Position numbers and translations under genes: made by a program. This document shows, piece after piece, positions 55,553 to 64,000 of a stretch of DNA of 64,000 nucleotides. Every line of letters starts with the position of its first letter. The stretch's first letter is position 1. Under the pieces are notes generated by a model. It searched no databases. It saw nothing but the letters and a program-made list of their open reading frames with translations, and was not told where the DNA came from. Source of the DNA: Palleniella intestinalis (lineage in GTDB: Bacteria; Bacteroidota; Bacteroidia; Bacteroidales; Bacteroidaceae); NCBI RefSeq assembly GCF_013166595.1, contig NZ_JABKKG010000001.1, forward strand, positions 372,001-436,000, read 5' to 3'.

Positions 55553-58150
55553 TTATTTCACAAAAACTTTCTTCCCGTTCTTTATGACAATGCCTTTTGT
55601 TCCTTCTGCAACACGCTGTCCTGCAAGGTTGTAGATAGCATTGCACTGAGCCTTTTCAGGCACAGCAATCCCTGATATTCCAGTCTGTACTTTCTCATAA
55701 GTGAAAGTGACTTTCAGGAATATCTGCTTGTTCTTTCCCTTGGAATCGACATCAGATGTGGTAATCTTTGAATTATCAAAGTTCAGCACAATTGCCTGCT
55801 TTGCACCAAGATTGCTGTAAGTACGGTTAACAGGTGTCTGTCCAGCCTTGCCACCCGGGAAAACGAGTGTGCTCTCTGCAATGTCCGCGCCGTCAACCGC
55901 AACACTTGTCATAGTGATTGAACGGTCGGCTGTGGTGGAAGTGTTGTTTGAGTACCCTTCCACATACATCTTTGTAATTACATAGCCTTTATTCACGGAG
56001 AACGTTATAGTGTTGTCTGCATTACCGGTACGCACTTTTAGATAGCCGTTTGACACTGAATTGGTAATCTCACCATTTGCGCCTGCTGTATAGCATTCGC
56101 CGACAATCACGCCCTTGTCCTCAGCAGGAGCTTTCAATGCTTCTGATCCATCAGTGGCAGGAACGACCTCCGGAGCATGGCTCTTGACATTTGTCTGGAA
56201 TACCGTTCCGTCAACGCCAAGATAATCAGGGAGATAATACCCGAGATGAGGAGGCTGATTGTAGGAAGAGTTCTGCCAAACAACGCCCATACGGTACAGG
56301 TGGTCTTCCATAAGGCAAGGCACCTTGTAGCGTGTAGGTTCAGGGGTTGAGTAGATAAGAATGTCGCATGTAGGCGCGCTCCAATCTGTCTCATAGCCTG
56401 TCATTATGATTTCCTCACGCCAGTCGCCGAGGATGTCGGCCTGAAGGCATGGGTTTGCCTTTGTTGTATTGACAGTCTGCGGTTTGCCGTATCCGGCAAA
56501 CTCCAAGAAGGTTGTTATGCTCTTTGATGCAGTGTTGTATGCTCGGATACGTGGAGCGCAACCGGTTGTTTCGTTATAACGGCCGTCGAATGTCTGGTCA
56601 TACGGGTCTCCAGTCCAATAGATGCGGAAACTTGTGTCAGCCTTCTTCGCAAGAACAACATTGTTTGTTGCACAATCGTAAGTGTTGCCGTCATGTGATG
56701 ACCAGAACTCAAAACCACGGTTGGCAGGAATGAAGTCCGCAGCCAAACCACGCCCATTATCCTTCTCGCCTACGGCACTTGCAAGAATTTTTCCGGTTGT
56801 CGCATCGTGGACATCGTATCCATAAGGCGAATCCTCATGAGGCATCATCACCTCCAAACCCGGACGGTCAGGGCATAAGTCTGCCAAATGAATGGCATCA
56901 CCATGACCAACACCGGTAGAACACATCAGCTGTCCGTCATGCCCGATTGTAGCACCGCCTGTAACGATGTCGTCATAGCCGTCACCATTGACGTCACCTA
57001 CTGAAATACCATGAACACCTTGACCATAGCTTGACTTACCGGTTCCTGTAAAAAGAGTCTTGCCTGTTGCGTCGATAACGCTCCAAGCGTCCTTTGAACT
57101 GCCTTTATGCAACCATCTGGTCTTTAGCTCTGTACCATTCCAATCAACAGCCCAAATGTAGCATGCTGTATAATATCCTCGCTGGAGGATAGCTGTCGGC
57201 AATGAAGCCTGTCCGTCAAGATACGCAACTGCAGCATTGTATCTCTCACCACGGTTATAACTTGTGTCTCCCCATTTGGAATTATAAGCACCGTCAGCAG
57301 AAGGGAAATCAATCATAGCACGGTTTGGTGAATACCATATTGTATGCATGGCAGCACCAGTCTCACCGTTAAATACAGTAAGAAGCTCTGCTCCTTCGGT
57401 GACACGTCCTTTACTGTTAACCGTCACTGCATCAGGGCTGATGCCCTTTATCGCATTGTCCTTTGCAGCCTGGGTAGCGTAAGCACCCTTACCGTCCTTT
57501 GTGTCAGGACCTGTCTTTGTTATAAGTTCTGCCTTGCCGTCACCGTCCATGTCATAAACGATGAACGGTGAAGTGTGCTGTCCCGAGCGTATGGAATGGC
57601 CGATGTCTATACGCCATTTCTGAGTTCCGTCAAACTCATAGCAGTCCAGATATGCAGGAGAAGCATATCCATCCTTTCCGCTGTCACGGCTGTTGTCCGG
57701 CAGCCATTTGACAATCAGCTCATAATCGCCGTCACCGTCAACATCTGCCACAGAACAATCGTCAGGACGGTAGCGGCCTGTTGTCTTTCCATTCTTGTCC
57801 TTGCGGTTAGCAGGACGAGGAATGGAGATTTTATTGTAGATGCTTTCCCATGCTTTACAAGAAGCCTCATCACCATTGCTTGACAGCACTTTGTATGTAT
57901 CGCCACTGTTTCCTTCTTTATCAAGATAGTTTGTGACATCCGCAATGCCTTCTTTTATCTTTTCGCCATTACGGTACAAGGTAAATGTTGCACCGCCATC
58001 AGCCTTCAAATAACGCCAAGACACCAAGATTCCCTCTGATGTCTTAACTGCCACGGGAGCGCGGTTCAACTTTTCCTTTACTTGGGTTCCTGCCGATGCA
58101 TCAGACATCGCCAATGCCATGAAGCATGCGGTAATAAAAAATTTCCTCAT
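55553..58150 (-). CDS. Secreted rhamnogalacturonan lyase, polysaccharide lyase family 11, with sorting tail
   Basis: An 865-residue enzyme cleaving the galacturonate-rhamnose backbone of rhamnogalacturonan I by beta-elimination. A signal peptide (ending SDASA) is followed by a fibronectin-like segment and an eight-bladed propeller with calcium loops (ADVDGDGDYELIVKW, YDMDGDGKAELITKTGPDT, GDVNGDGYDDIVTGGA). After about residue 640 comes an extra beta domain. The last 35 residues (IYNLAGQRVAEGTKGIVIKN and a final KVFVK) are of the Por/type 9 secretion tail type. It is a single-gene unit with no SusC/SusD neighbour. Confidence 0.93.
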   Translation of the reverse strand: MRKFFITACFMALAMSDASAGTQVKEKLNRAPVAVKTSEGILVSWRYLKADGGATFTLYRNGEKIKEGIADVTNYLDKEGNSGDTYKVLSSNGDEASCKAWESIYNKISIPRPANRKDKNGKTTGRYRPDDCSVADVDGDGDYELIVKWLPDNSRDSGKDGYASPAYLDCYEFDGTQKWRIDIGHSIRSGQHTSPFIVYDMDGDGKAELITKTGPDTKDGKGAYATQAAKDNAIKGISPDAVTVNSKGRVTEGAELLTVFNGETGAAMHTIWYSPNRAMIDFPSADGAYNSKWGDTSYNRGERYNAAVAYLDGQASLPTAILQRGYYTACYIWAVDWNGTELKTRWLHKGSSKDAWSVIDATGKTLFTGTGKSSYGQGVHGISVGDVNGDGYDDIVTGGATIGHDGQLMCSTGVGHGDAIHLADLCPDRPGLEVMMPHEDSPYGYDVHDATTGKILASAVGEKDNGRGLAADFIPANRGFEFWSSHDGNTYDCATNNVVLAKKADTSFRIYWTGDPYDQTFDGRYNETTGCAPRIRAYNTASKSITTFLEFAGYGKPQTVNTTKANPCLQADILGDWREEIIMTGYETDWSAPTCDILIYSTPEPTRYKVPCLMEDHLYRMGVVWQNSSYNQPPHLGYYLPDYLGVDGTVFQTNVKSHAPEVVPATDGSEALKAPAEDKGVIVGECYTAGANGEITNSVSNGYLKVRTGNADNTITFSVNKGYVITKMYVEGYSNNTSTTADRSITMTSVAVDGADIAESTLVFPGGKAGQTPVNRTYSNLGAKQAIVLNFDNSKITTSDVDSKGKNKQIFLKVTFTYEKVQTGISGIAVPEKAQCNAIYNLAGQRVAEGTKGIVIKNGKKVFVK

Positions 58151-58291
58151 TAGTTATTTAGTCTTGTTAGTGTAAAATCTGTTGCAAAATTAGTCAAAAA
58201 AAACGAAAATTCCAAAAACAAACAACCGAAAGCCTGTTTTGCACCCATTTTTCGTATAAAAACGCACCTAACAAAAACATTGCAAATACAG

Positions 58292-58323
58292 AAAAAGCCA
58301 CTTGGACTATTCCAAGTGGCTTT
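58292..58323 (-). terminator. Terminator of gapA
   Basis: On the minus strand AAAGCCACTTGG pairs with CCAAGTGGCTTT, followed by TTCTG. A 12-base perfect stem with a six-base loop. Confidence 0.87.
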
Positions 58324-58400
58324 GTAATATTTCAACGGATTATCCCGTTTCCCATTGACTGTTTGGAAACGATTCCTCACAATCACAATGGAGAATCAGA

Positions 58401-59420
<1,020 letters not shown>

Positions 59421-59563
59421 TTATTTTAAAGATAATACCTAACGTATGTCATTTTTGACACTGCAAATTTACAACTTTTCTTGGAAACAATAGCCACTTT
59501 AACAAAAAATGTAGTACATTTGCAGTGCAAATCAAACTTTTAAATAATATAAATCAATTTCAT

Positions 59564-59956
59564 ATGAGCAAATTTGTTGATGAATTCAAGCAATTCGCCA
59601 TGCGTGGCAATGTAATGGATATGGCAGTCGGTGTAATCATCGGTGGAGCATTCGGCAAAATCGTGTCAAGTCTGGTCAACGATGTCATCATGCCTCTCAT
59701 CGGTCTCTTCACCGGAGGCGTTGATTTCAGCGGCCTGTCCTTCAAAGTCATTGACGCTGAGGTAAAGTACGGACAGTTCATCCAAAACATCGTTGATTTC
59801 CTTATAGTGGCTCTCTGCATCTTCATGATGATAAAAGGCATCAACTCACTGAAGAAAAAGCAAGAAGAAGTCCCTGCCAAACCGGAAGCACCTGCCGAGC
59901 CTTCCAATGAGGAGAAGCTACTTACGGAAATCAGGGATTTGCTGAAAAACAAATAA
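59564..59956 (+). CDS. mscL: Large-conductance mechanosensitive channel
   Basis: A 130-residue inner-membrane channel opening under hypo-osmotic stress. The start at [20 protein letters not shown] is canonical. Two transmembrane helices (about 15-40 with [19 protein letters not shown], and 70-93) and a cytoplasmic helix with a Pro/Ala/Glu linker are present. A TACATTTG box lies at 59515-59522. A hairpin at 60014-60051 (TGCACAGCATTCT and complement) follows the gene. Confidence 0.95.
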   Translation: MSKFVDEFKQFAMRGNVMDMAVGVIIGGAFGKIVSSLVNDVIMPLIGLFTGGVDFSGLSFKVIDAEVKYGQFIQNIVDFLIVALCIFMMIKGINSLKKKQEEVPAKPEAPAEPSNEEKLLTEIRDLLKNK

Positions 59957-60013
59957 TTCCCACAAGTAATCCCATATCAAAACAACAGTAACTGTTATAT
60001 TGGTATGGTTGTA

Positions 60014-60051
60014 TGCACAGCATTCTTTCCATAATGACAGAATGCTGTGCA
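60014..60051 (+). terminator. Hairpin between mscL and the SulP gene
   Basis: A 13-base perfect stem, TGCACAGCATTCT with AGAATGCTGTGCA, around a 12-base loop. No good U tract follows. Confidence 0.55.
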
Positions 60052-60121
60052 AATAATTATGTCAGAACGTTACTACAACTCTAATTTACAATACCCAAAC
60101 AAAGATTATCAAAATAACATC

Positions 60122-61786
60122 ATGTACAAACCAAAACTTATTTCTTGCTTAAAGAACTACAACAAACAAACTCTCATGGCAGACATCATGGCGGGCATCA
60201 TCGTCGGCATTGTGGCGCTGCCACTGGCAATAGCATTCGGAATTGCGTCAGGAGTGTCTCCTGAGAAAGGCATAATCACGGCAATTGTTGCCGGATTCAT
60301 GATTTCCGTATTTGGAGGAAGCAAAGTGCAGATTGGCGGTCCTACGGGAGCTTTCATCGTCATCATATATGGCATAATAGAGCAGTACGGCATGTCCGGA
60401 CTCACCATTGCCACACTGATGGCAGGCGTGTTCCTTGTCCTCTTCGGACTATTACACCTCGGCACAATAATCAAATATATCCCCTATCCTATTGTCGTAG
60501 GATTCACTTCAGGCATTGCAGTGACCATTTTCTCCACACAGATGAAGGATTTCTTCGGCCTTACAATAGACAAGGTGCCTTCTGATTTCATCGAGAAATG
60601 GATATGCTATTTCCAAAACTTTGACACTATCGACCTTTGGTCGCTCGGCATAGGTGTGCTCTCTGTGCTCATTATCGTACTTCTTCCTAAGATTTCAAAA
60701 AAGATTCCCGGCTCCCTGATTGCCATTATCGCAACGACAATCGTTGCCATTGTGCTCAAACAGTATGCCGGAGTGGAAAGCATCGAGACCATCGGTGACC
60801 GCTTCAACATCTCTTCCGAACTCCCCGGTGCTGAGGTTCCTGAGCTTTCATGGCTTACAATCAAGGGACTTGTCTCTCCGGCTCTTACCATTGCCATACT
60901 CGGTGCTATCGAGTCACTCCTCTCCGCAACAGTCGCTGACGGTGTAATCGGCGACCGCCACAACTCCAACAATGAGCTTATCGGTCAGGGACTTGCAAAC
61001 CTTGTGTGCCCACTCTTCGGAGGTATTCCGGCAACAGGTGCCATAGCACGTACCATGACAAACATAAACAACGGCGGAAAGACTCCTGTTGCCGGAATCA
61101 TCCATGCAGTTGTGCTTCTGCTCATATTCCTGTTCCTCATGCCGTTGGCACAATATATTCCGATGGCTTGCCTTGCCGGAGTACTTGTAGTTGTGTCATA
61201 CAACATGTGCGGAATACCGTCTTTCCTCGGCATACTCCGCAATCCGAAGTCCGATGTCACAGTGCTTCTCGTGACATTCTTCCTCACAATCATCTTCGAC
61301 CTCACCATAGCTATCGAAGTAGGCATAGTCATTGCATGCTTATTGTTCATGCGACGCATGGCGGAAACCAGTGATGTGCATCTCGTGCGCGACATAGACA
61401 TCGAAGCTGAGTCCGACCTTTCTGCACACAATGATGAGCACCTTGTGGTTCCAAGCAACGTGGAGATGTACGAGATTGACGGTCCGTACTTCTTTGGAGC
61501 GGGCAACAAAGCCGAGGAACTGATGTCACGCTTCAACGAGAAGCCTGCTGTCCGCATCATACGTATGCGCCATGTGCCGTTCATTGACTCTACAGGCATC
61601 CACAACCTCACCAACATCATTATCTCCTCCAAGCAGCAGGGCATCGACGTTGTCCTTTCGGGAGTAAATCCAAAGGTTCATGCTGTCTTGGAAAAGGCTC
61701 ATTTCTACGACCTTATCGGTGAGGACCATATCTGTCCGCACATTGATGTTGCACTGGAAAAGGCAAAGGAACTGGCAAACAACTAA
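60122..61786 (+). CDS. SulP-family inorganic anion transporter
   Basis: A 554-residue membrane transporter of the SLC26/SulP family. The start at MYKPKLISCLKNYNKQTLMA is preferred; an ATG 21 codons upstream is possible. The transport domain carries the SulP signature region ALPLAIAFGIASGVSPEKG, then GGPTGAFIVIIYGI, and ends near residue 415. A C-terminal STAS domain follows (VIRMRHVPFIDSTGIHNL). The substrate could be sulfate, bicarbonate or another anion; neighbours give no clue. Confidence 0.9.
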   Translation: MYKPKLISCLKNYNKQTLMADIMAGIIVGIVALPLAIAFGIASGVSPEKGIITAIVAGFMISVFGGSKVQIGGPTGAFIVIIYGIIEQYGMSGLTIATLMAGVFLVLFGLLHLGTIIKYIPYPIVVGFTSGIAVTIFSTQMKDFFGLTIDKVPSDFIEKWICYFQNFDTIDLWSLGIGVLSVLIIVLLPKISKKIPGSLIAIIATTIVAIVLKQYAGVESIETIGDRFNISSELPGAEVPELSWLTIKGLVSPALTIAILGAIESLLSATVADGVIGDRHNSNNELIGQGLANLVCPLFGGIPATGAIARTMTNINNGGKTPVAGIIHAVVLLLIFLFLMPLAQYIPMACLAGVLVVVSYNMCGIPSFLGILRNPKSDVTVLLVTFFLTIIFDLTIAIEVGIVIACLLFMRRMAETSDVHLVRDIDIEAESDLSAHNDEHLVVPSNVEMYEIDGPYFFGAGNKAEELMSRFNEKPAVRIIRMRHVPFIDSTGIHNLTNIIISSKQQGIDVVLSGVNPKVHAVLEKAHFYDLIGEDHICPHIDVALEKAKELANN

Positions 61787-61826
61787 ACTCTTCCATACAA
61801 CACACTGCAAACACATTGCAACAGAA

Positions 61827-61874
61827 AACGCTGCACCACAAAAGTCCTTACATAACTTTTTGTGGTGCAGCGTT
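61827..61874 (+). terminator. Terminator of the SulP gene
   Basis: AACGCTGCACCACAAAA pairs with TTTTGTGGTGCAGCGTT, followed by TTTATT. A strong 17-base stem, possibly serving the convergent BI-1 gene too. Confidence 0.85.
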
Positions 61875-61918
61875 TTTATTATTACTAAAATGCGCCGTTA
61901 GTGGATGCGCATTCTGCA

Positions 61919-62653
61919 TTAGTCTCTCCTGCTTCCGAGAATGCGGAGAAGATAGATGAAGAGGTTGATGAAATCAAGGTAAAGTGTCAGAGCACCAAGC
62001 AATGCAAGTTTCTGTGCACCTTCGTCATCAGCATCCTGCTCGTAGAGCATGTGCTTGATCTTCTGTGAGTCATAGGCTGTCAGTCCCACAAAGATAAGCA
62101 CTCCGGCATAGCTGATGATGGACTGCAGACCGGTAGAGCCGACAAACATGTTGACCACCGTTGCGATGATAATGCCGATAAGTGCCATCATAAGCAGTTT
62201 GCCCATGGATGTGAGGTCGGTCTTTGTCGTATAACCAATCAATGACATCACTCCGAAAGTGCCAGCAGTGATGAAGAACACCTGTCCGATACTTTCCATT
62301 GTATAGAGCAGGAAGATGCTTGACAGCACCGCACCGTTGATGACACTGTAGAGAATGAACATCATCGTGGCTGTCACGACACTGATTTTGTGGAGCATGC
62401 CTGAGATTCCGAAGACAAGTCCGAACTCAGCAATAATCAGTCCCCAGAAGACAAGGCGGTTACCGAATATCATTTCGAGAAGTCCCGGAGAGTTTGCCAC
62501 ACCATAGGAGGTGATACCTGTGATAATCATTGCCAGTGTCATCCATGTGTAGACCTTGCGCATGAGTGCCGGAAAGCTGACTGACGGCACATAGGAACGG
62601 CGTGAACCGCCTTCCATTTCGTTGACCATACGGTCGAATTCTTTGTATTCCAT
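61919..62653 (-). CDS. Bax inhibitor-1/YccA family membrane protein
   Basis: A 244-residue protein with about seven transmembrane helices after a short N-terminal cytosolic segment (RRSYVPSVSFPALMRKVYTW). The YccA/BI-1 signature occurs in the late helices (VGLTAYDSQKIKHML) and at the C-terminus (ALTLYLDFINLFIYLLRILG). Bacterial members are linked to FtsH protease modulation or calcium leak. The physiological role here is unknown. Confidence 0.93.
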   Translation of the reverse strand: MEYKEFDRMVNEMEGGSRRSYVPSVSFPALMRKVYTWMTLAMIITGITSYGVANSPGLLEMIFGNRLVFWGLIIAEFGLVFGISGMLHKISVVTATMMFILYSVINGAVLSSIFLLYTMESIGQVFFITAGTFGVMSLIGYTTKTDLTSMGKLLMMALIGIIIATVVNMFVGSTGLQSIISYAGVLIFVGLTAYDSQKIKHMLYEQDADDEGAQKLALLGALTLYLDFINLFIYLLRILGSRRD

Positions 62654-62737
62654 AACTTTGTTATTGTTTTTATTTGTTTGTCTTTATTGTACTTCATATA
62701 CCCACGGAAACAATACCCTGTGGTACATTCATATCTG

Positions 62738-62767
62738 CAAAGGTATCATTTTTTCCACTAAAAGCAA
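62738..62767 (-). promoter_or_regulatory. Promoter of the BI-1 gene
   Basis: TACCTTTG on the minus strand (62738-62745), with TTG (62765-62767) 19 bases upstream. Confidence 0.6.
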
Positions 62768-62934
62768 CAAAAATACATATAAGTGCATAAATATTATATT
62801 ATTTTATAGGTTTATGAGTGAATTTTATCGGATGACAATGCATCATTTCTCCTTATGCCTTCCGTGACGGGTCACGTATCACAAGGCGGCAGATCCCCTA
62901 CTCCATAACCAACAAACAGTATGCCCAAAACGAT

Positions 62935-63284
62935 ATGAGTTTTCTAATGTCCTATTTATCATAACGGGCAAAATACACACTTCTGCCTCCTTTCCTTTAC
63001 TATTTCAGCCTCAAAAAAGGGCAATTTGGCAACGAAACATAAAGAAACGAGCACTAAACAATAAGTTTCTGCACTGCAAAAGGTAAGGTTTTACACTGCA
63101 AATCGTTACCTTTTGCAGTGCAGAATGCCATAAAAAGATGCAGAGACTGGCGCGCGTTTTACACCAACAAACTAATAACCAACCACTTATCTAAAACCAA
63201 AATCCATACAAAATTTGCGAGCAACATTCTGAAAAATATTTCTACGCAATTCTCAAGAGGGAAAAACACACTGAGTTTTCTAAT
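62935..63284. repeat. ~350-bp repeat module, copy 2 (inverted relative to 6326-6686)
   Basis: Read on the minus strand the module starts at ATTAGAAAACTC (complement of 63273-63284), has the ATGG block 75 bases in, and holds a 22-bp array. It ends with TTATGATAAATAG and ATTAGAAAACTCAT (complements of 62952-62964 and 62935-62948). The starting boundary includes the stop codon of hipA. It fills most of the 62654-63279 spacer; no gene is seen inside. Confidence 0.7.
63078..63143. repeat. 22-bp tandem array 4
   Basis: Units start at 63078, 63100 and 63122: AAAAGGTAAGG, AAATCGTTACCTTTTGCA and a degenerate third. CACTGC or CAGTGC closes the first two units. Confidence 0.7.
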
Positions 63285-64000
63285 TTTCCAGTCGGTCCTT
63301 AAACATATTTTGCTCAGACTGTGACAAGCCTATGGATGTCGCAACCTGTTTCCAAGATGACATCACAGCCCTCACATCGTTTATAATCCGAGTTGCCGTT
63401 TTCCTGGTAAGCATATAATCCTCACACGAATCCAGCAAAACATCCAGACTTGCCTCTGTGGTATACGCGTTGATCAGAAGACTTTGTTCACGCTTCAATG
63501 TCGGATTCAAGTCGTATGCCGGAGACAGTGTCCAACCTCTGTTGGTCAACAAGAAACCATGATTACGGAAATGGTCATCGGAGTTGCCAATGGCAATGTT
63601 GAATGCCACTCTGCAATAGAGTTCCTGAAGATTACGCTCCACGTCACAACATCCCTGAAGAATAAAGTCCACAATGTCAAGATAGCCATTACCCGTAGAA
63701 GCATTCTGACCGTCTGTCAGTCCTAACATCGTCATAGCCGAAGCGAAATGGATGCGACGACCATCCTCTGTACGGTCAAAACGTTTTGAAAGTAAAGTGT
63801 GGTATTTGCTGCCTGCCGCAACCACTCTGGTTTCTGCGCAAGTGATTCCGGCAGCTTTTGCCATCAAATGTGCGAAATGCTCCCAAAGTCCTACATCATA
63901 CAAATCTTGGCGTGAGGGAAACTTTGCTACGTACAACTGCTTATTTCCATCAACGACAGAAGCTTTTGGACGGGCACCACCAAGCGAAGTTCCCGGTCTG
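63280..64000 (-). CDS. hipA: HipA-family toxin kinase, C-terminal part (gene cut by the window edge)
   Basis: About 240 C-terminal residues of a HipA-type Ser/Thr kinase; the frame stays open to the right edge, beginning RPGTSLGGARPKASVVDGNK. The catalytic loop is AIGNSDDHFRNHGFLL and the metal-binding motif is SPAYDLNP, both intact. HipA toxins phosphorylate glutamyl-tRNA synthetase or other tRNA synthetases and are restrained by HipB. The N-terminal domain and hipB lie outside the window. The stop codon TAG falls inside the ATTAG boundary of a repeat module. Confidence 0.9.
   Translation of the reverse strand, partial: RPGTSLGGARPKASVVDGNKQLYVAKFPSRQDLYDVGLWEHFAHLMAKAAGITCAETRVVAAGSKYHTLLSKRFDRTEDGRRIHFASAMTMLGLTDGQNASTGNGYLDIVDFILQGCCDVERNLQELYCRVAFNIAIGNSDDHFRNHGFLLTNRGWTLSPAYDLNPTLKREQSLLINAYTTEASLDVLLDSCEDYMLTRKTATRIINDVRAVMSSWKQVATSIGLSQSEQNMFKDRLEN

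Noticed and set aside
63118-63324. 68-codon frame on the plus strand
   Set aside because: It starts inside a 22-bp array and overlaps the end of hipA antisense.

Overview
The window looks like chromosome from a Prevotella-type Bacteroidales. Its promoters have the Bacteroidetes form (TTTG or TTG near -33, about 20 bases, TAnnTTTG near -7), no Shine-Dalgarno sequences stand out, and the gene content fits: serine palmitoyltransferase, a Bacteroidetes-type GH57/GT4/GH133 glycogen cluster, a C-terminal tail of the Por-secretion type, a GldB-like lipoprotein, and LuxR regulators fused to PAS-like, hemerythrin or TPR/transmembrane modules. Nearly all genes are ordinary chromosomal genes. There is no prophage, CRISPR array or intact transposase.

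Layout. Positions 1-9,110 hold secreted carbohydrate genes (a LacZ-type GH2, a CE4 deacetylase, a SASA-type acetylesterase, a DUF1349 protein), a LuxR regulator and a frameshifted remnant, all separated by repeat-rich spacers. Positions 9,163-18,500 hold a PIF1-like helicase, uxaC, an orphan TrpB2, an SGNH esterase plus GH28 pair and a FabK/nitronate monooxygenase-like flavoprotein. Positions 18,600-26,640 hold an SPFH membrane protein, dipeptidyl peptidase IV with a GldB-like lipoprotein, a hemerythrin-LuxR regulator, a CinA-type amidohydrolase, tsaD, map and two identical tRNA-Pro genes. Positions 26,890-39,530 hold a DUF4893-like protein, a divergent serine palmitoyltransferase/lipid kinase pair, a HAD phosphatase, dinB with a TTG start, a GH43-like enzyme, an outer-membrane barrel with a small lipoprotein, a membrane-anchored TPR-LuxR regulator and tRNA-Ser. 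Positions 39,731-46,040 are the complete ilvD-ilvB-ilvN-thioesterase-ilvC operon. Positions 46,178-64,000 hold a hydroxyacid dehydrogenase, kdsA-kdsD, the glycogen cluster, miaA, a PL11 rhamnogalacturonan lyase, gapA, mscL, a SulP transporter, a BI-1 protein and a hipA gene cut by the right edge.

Metabolic themes are pectin/rhamnogalacturonan breakdown (PL11, GH28, GH2, esterases, UxaC), branched-chain amino acid synthesis, glycogen storage, Kdo for the outer membrane, and sphingolipid synthesis.

The most unusual content is non-coding. Short tandem arrays with a 21-22 bp period occur in eight spacers. Two of them lie inside related modules of about 350 bp bounded by direct copies of ATTAGAAAACTC. 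A palindrome of about 73 bp sits on the promoters of three carbohydrate genes, and a composite three-hairpin element occurs three times. Protein-level oddities are an IlvN with a CX2CX2CX2C N-terminal extension and a LuxR regulator carrying a complete RIC/YtfE-like set of di-iron ligands.
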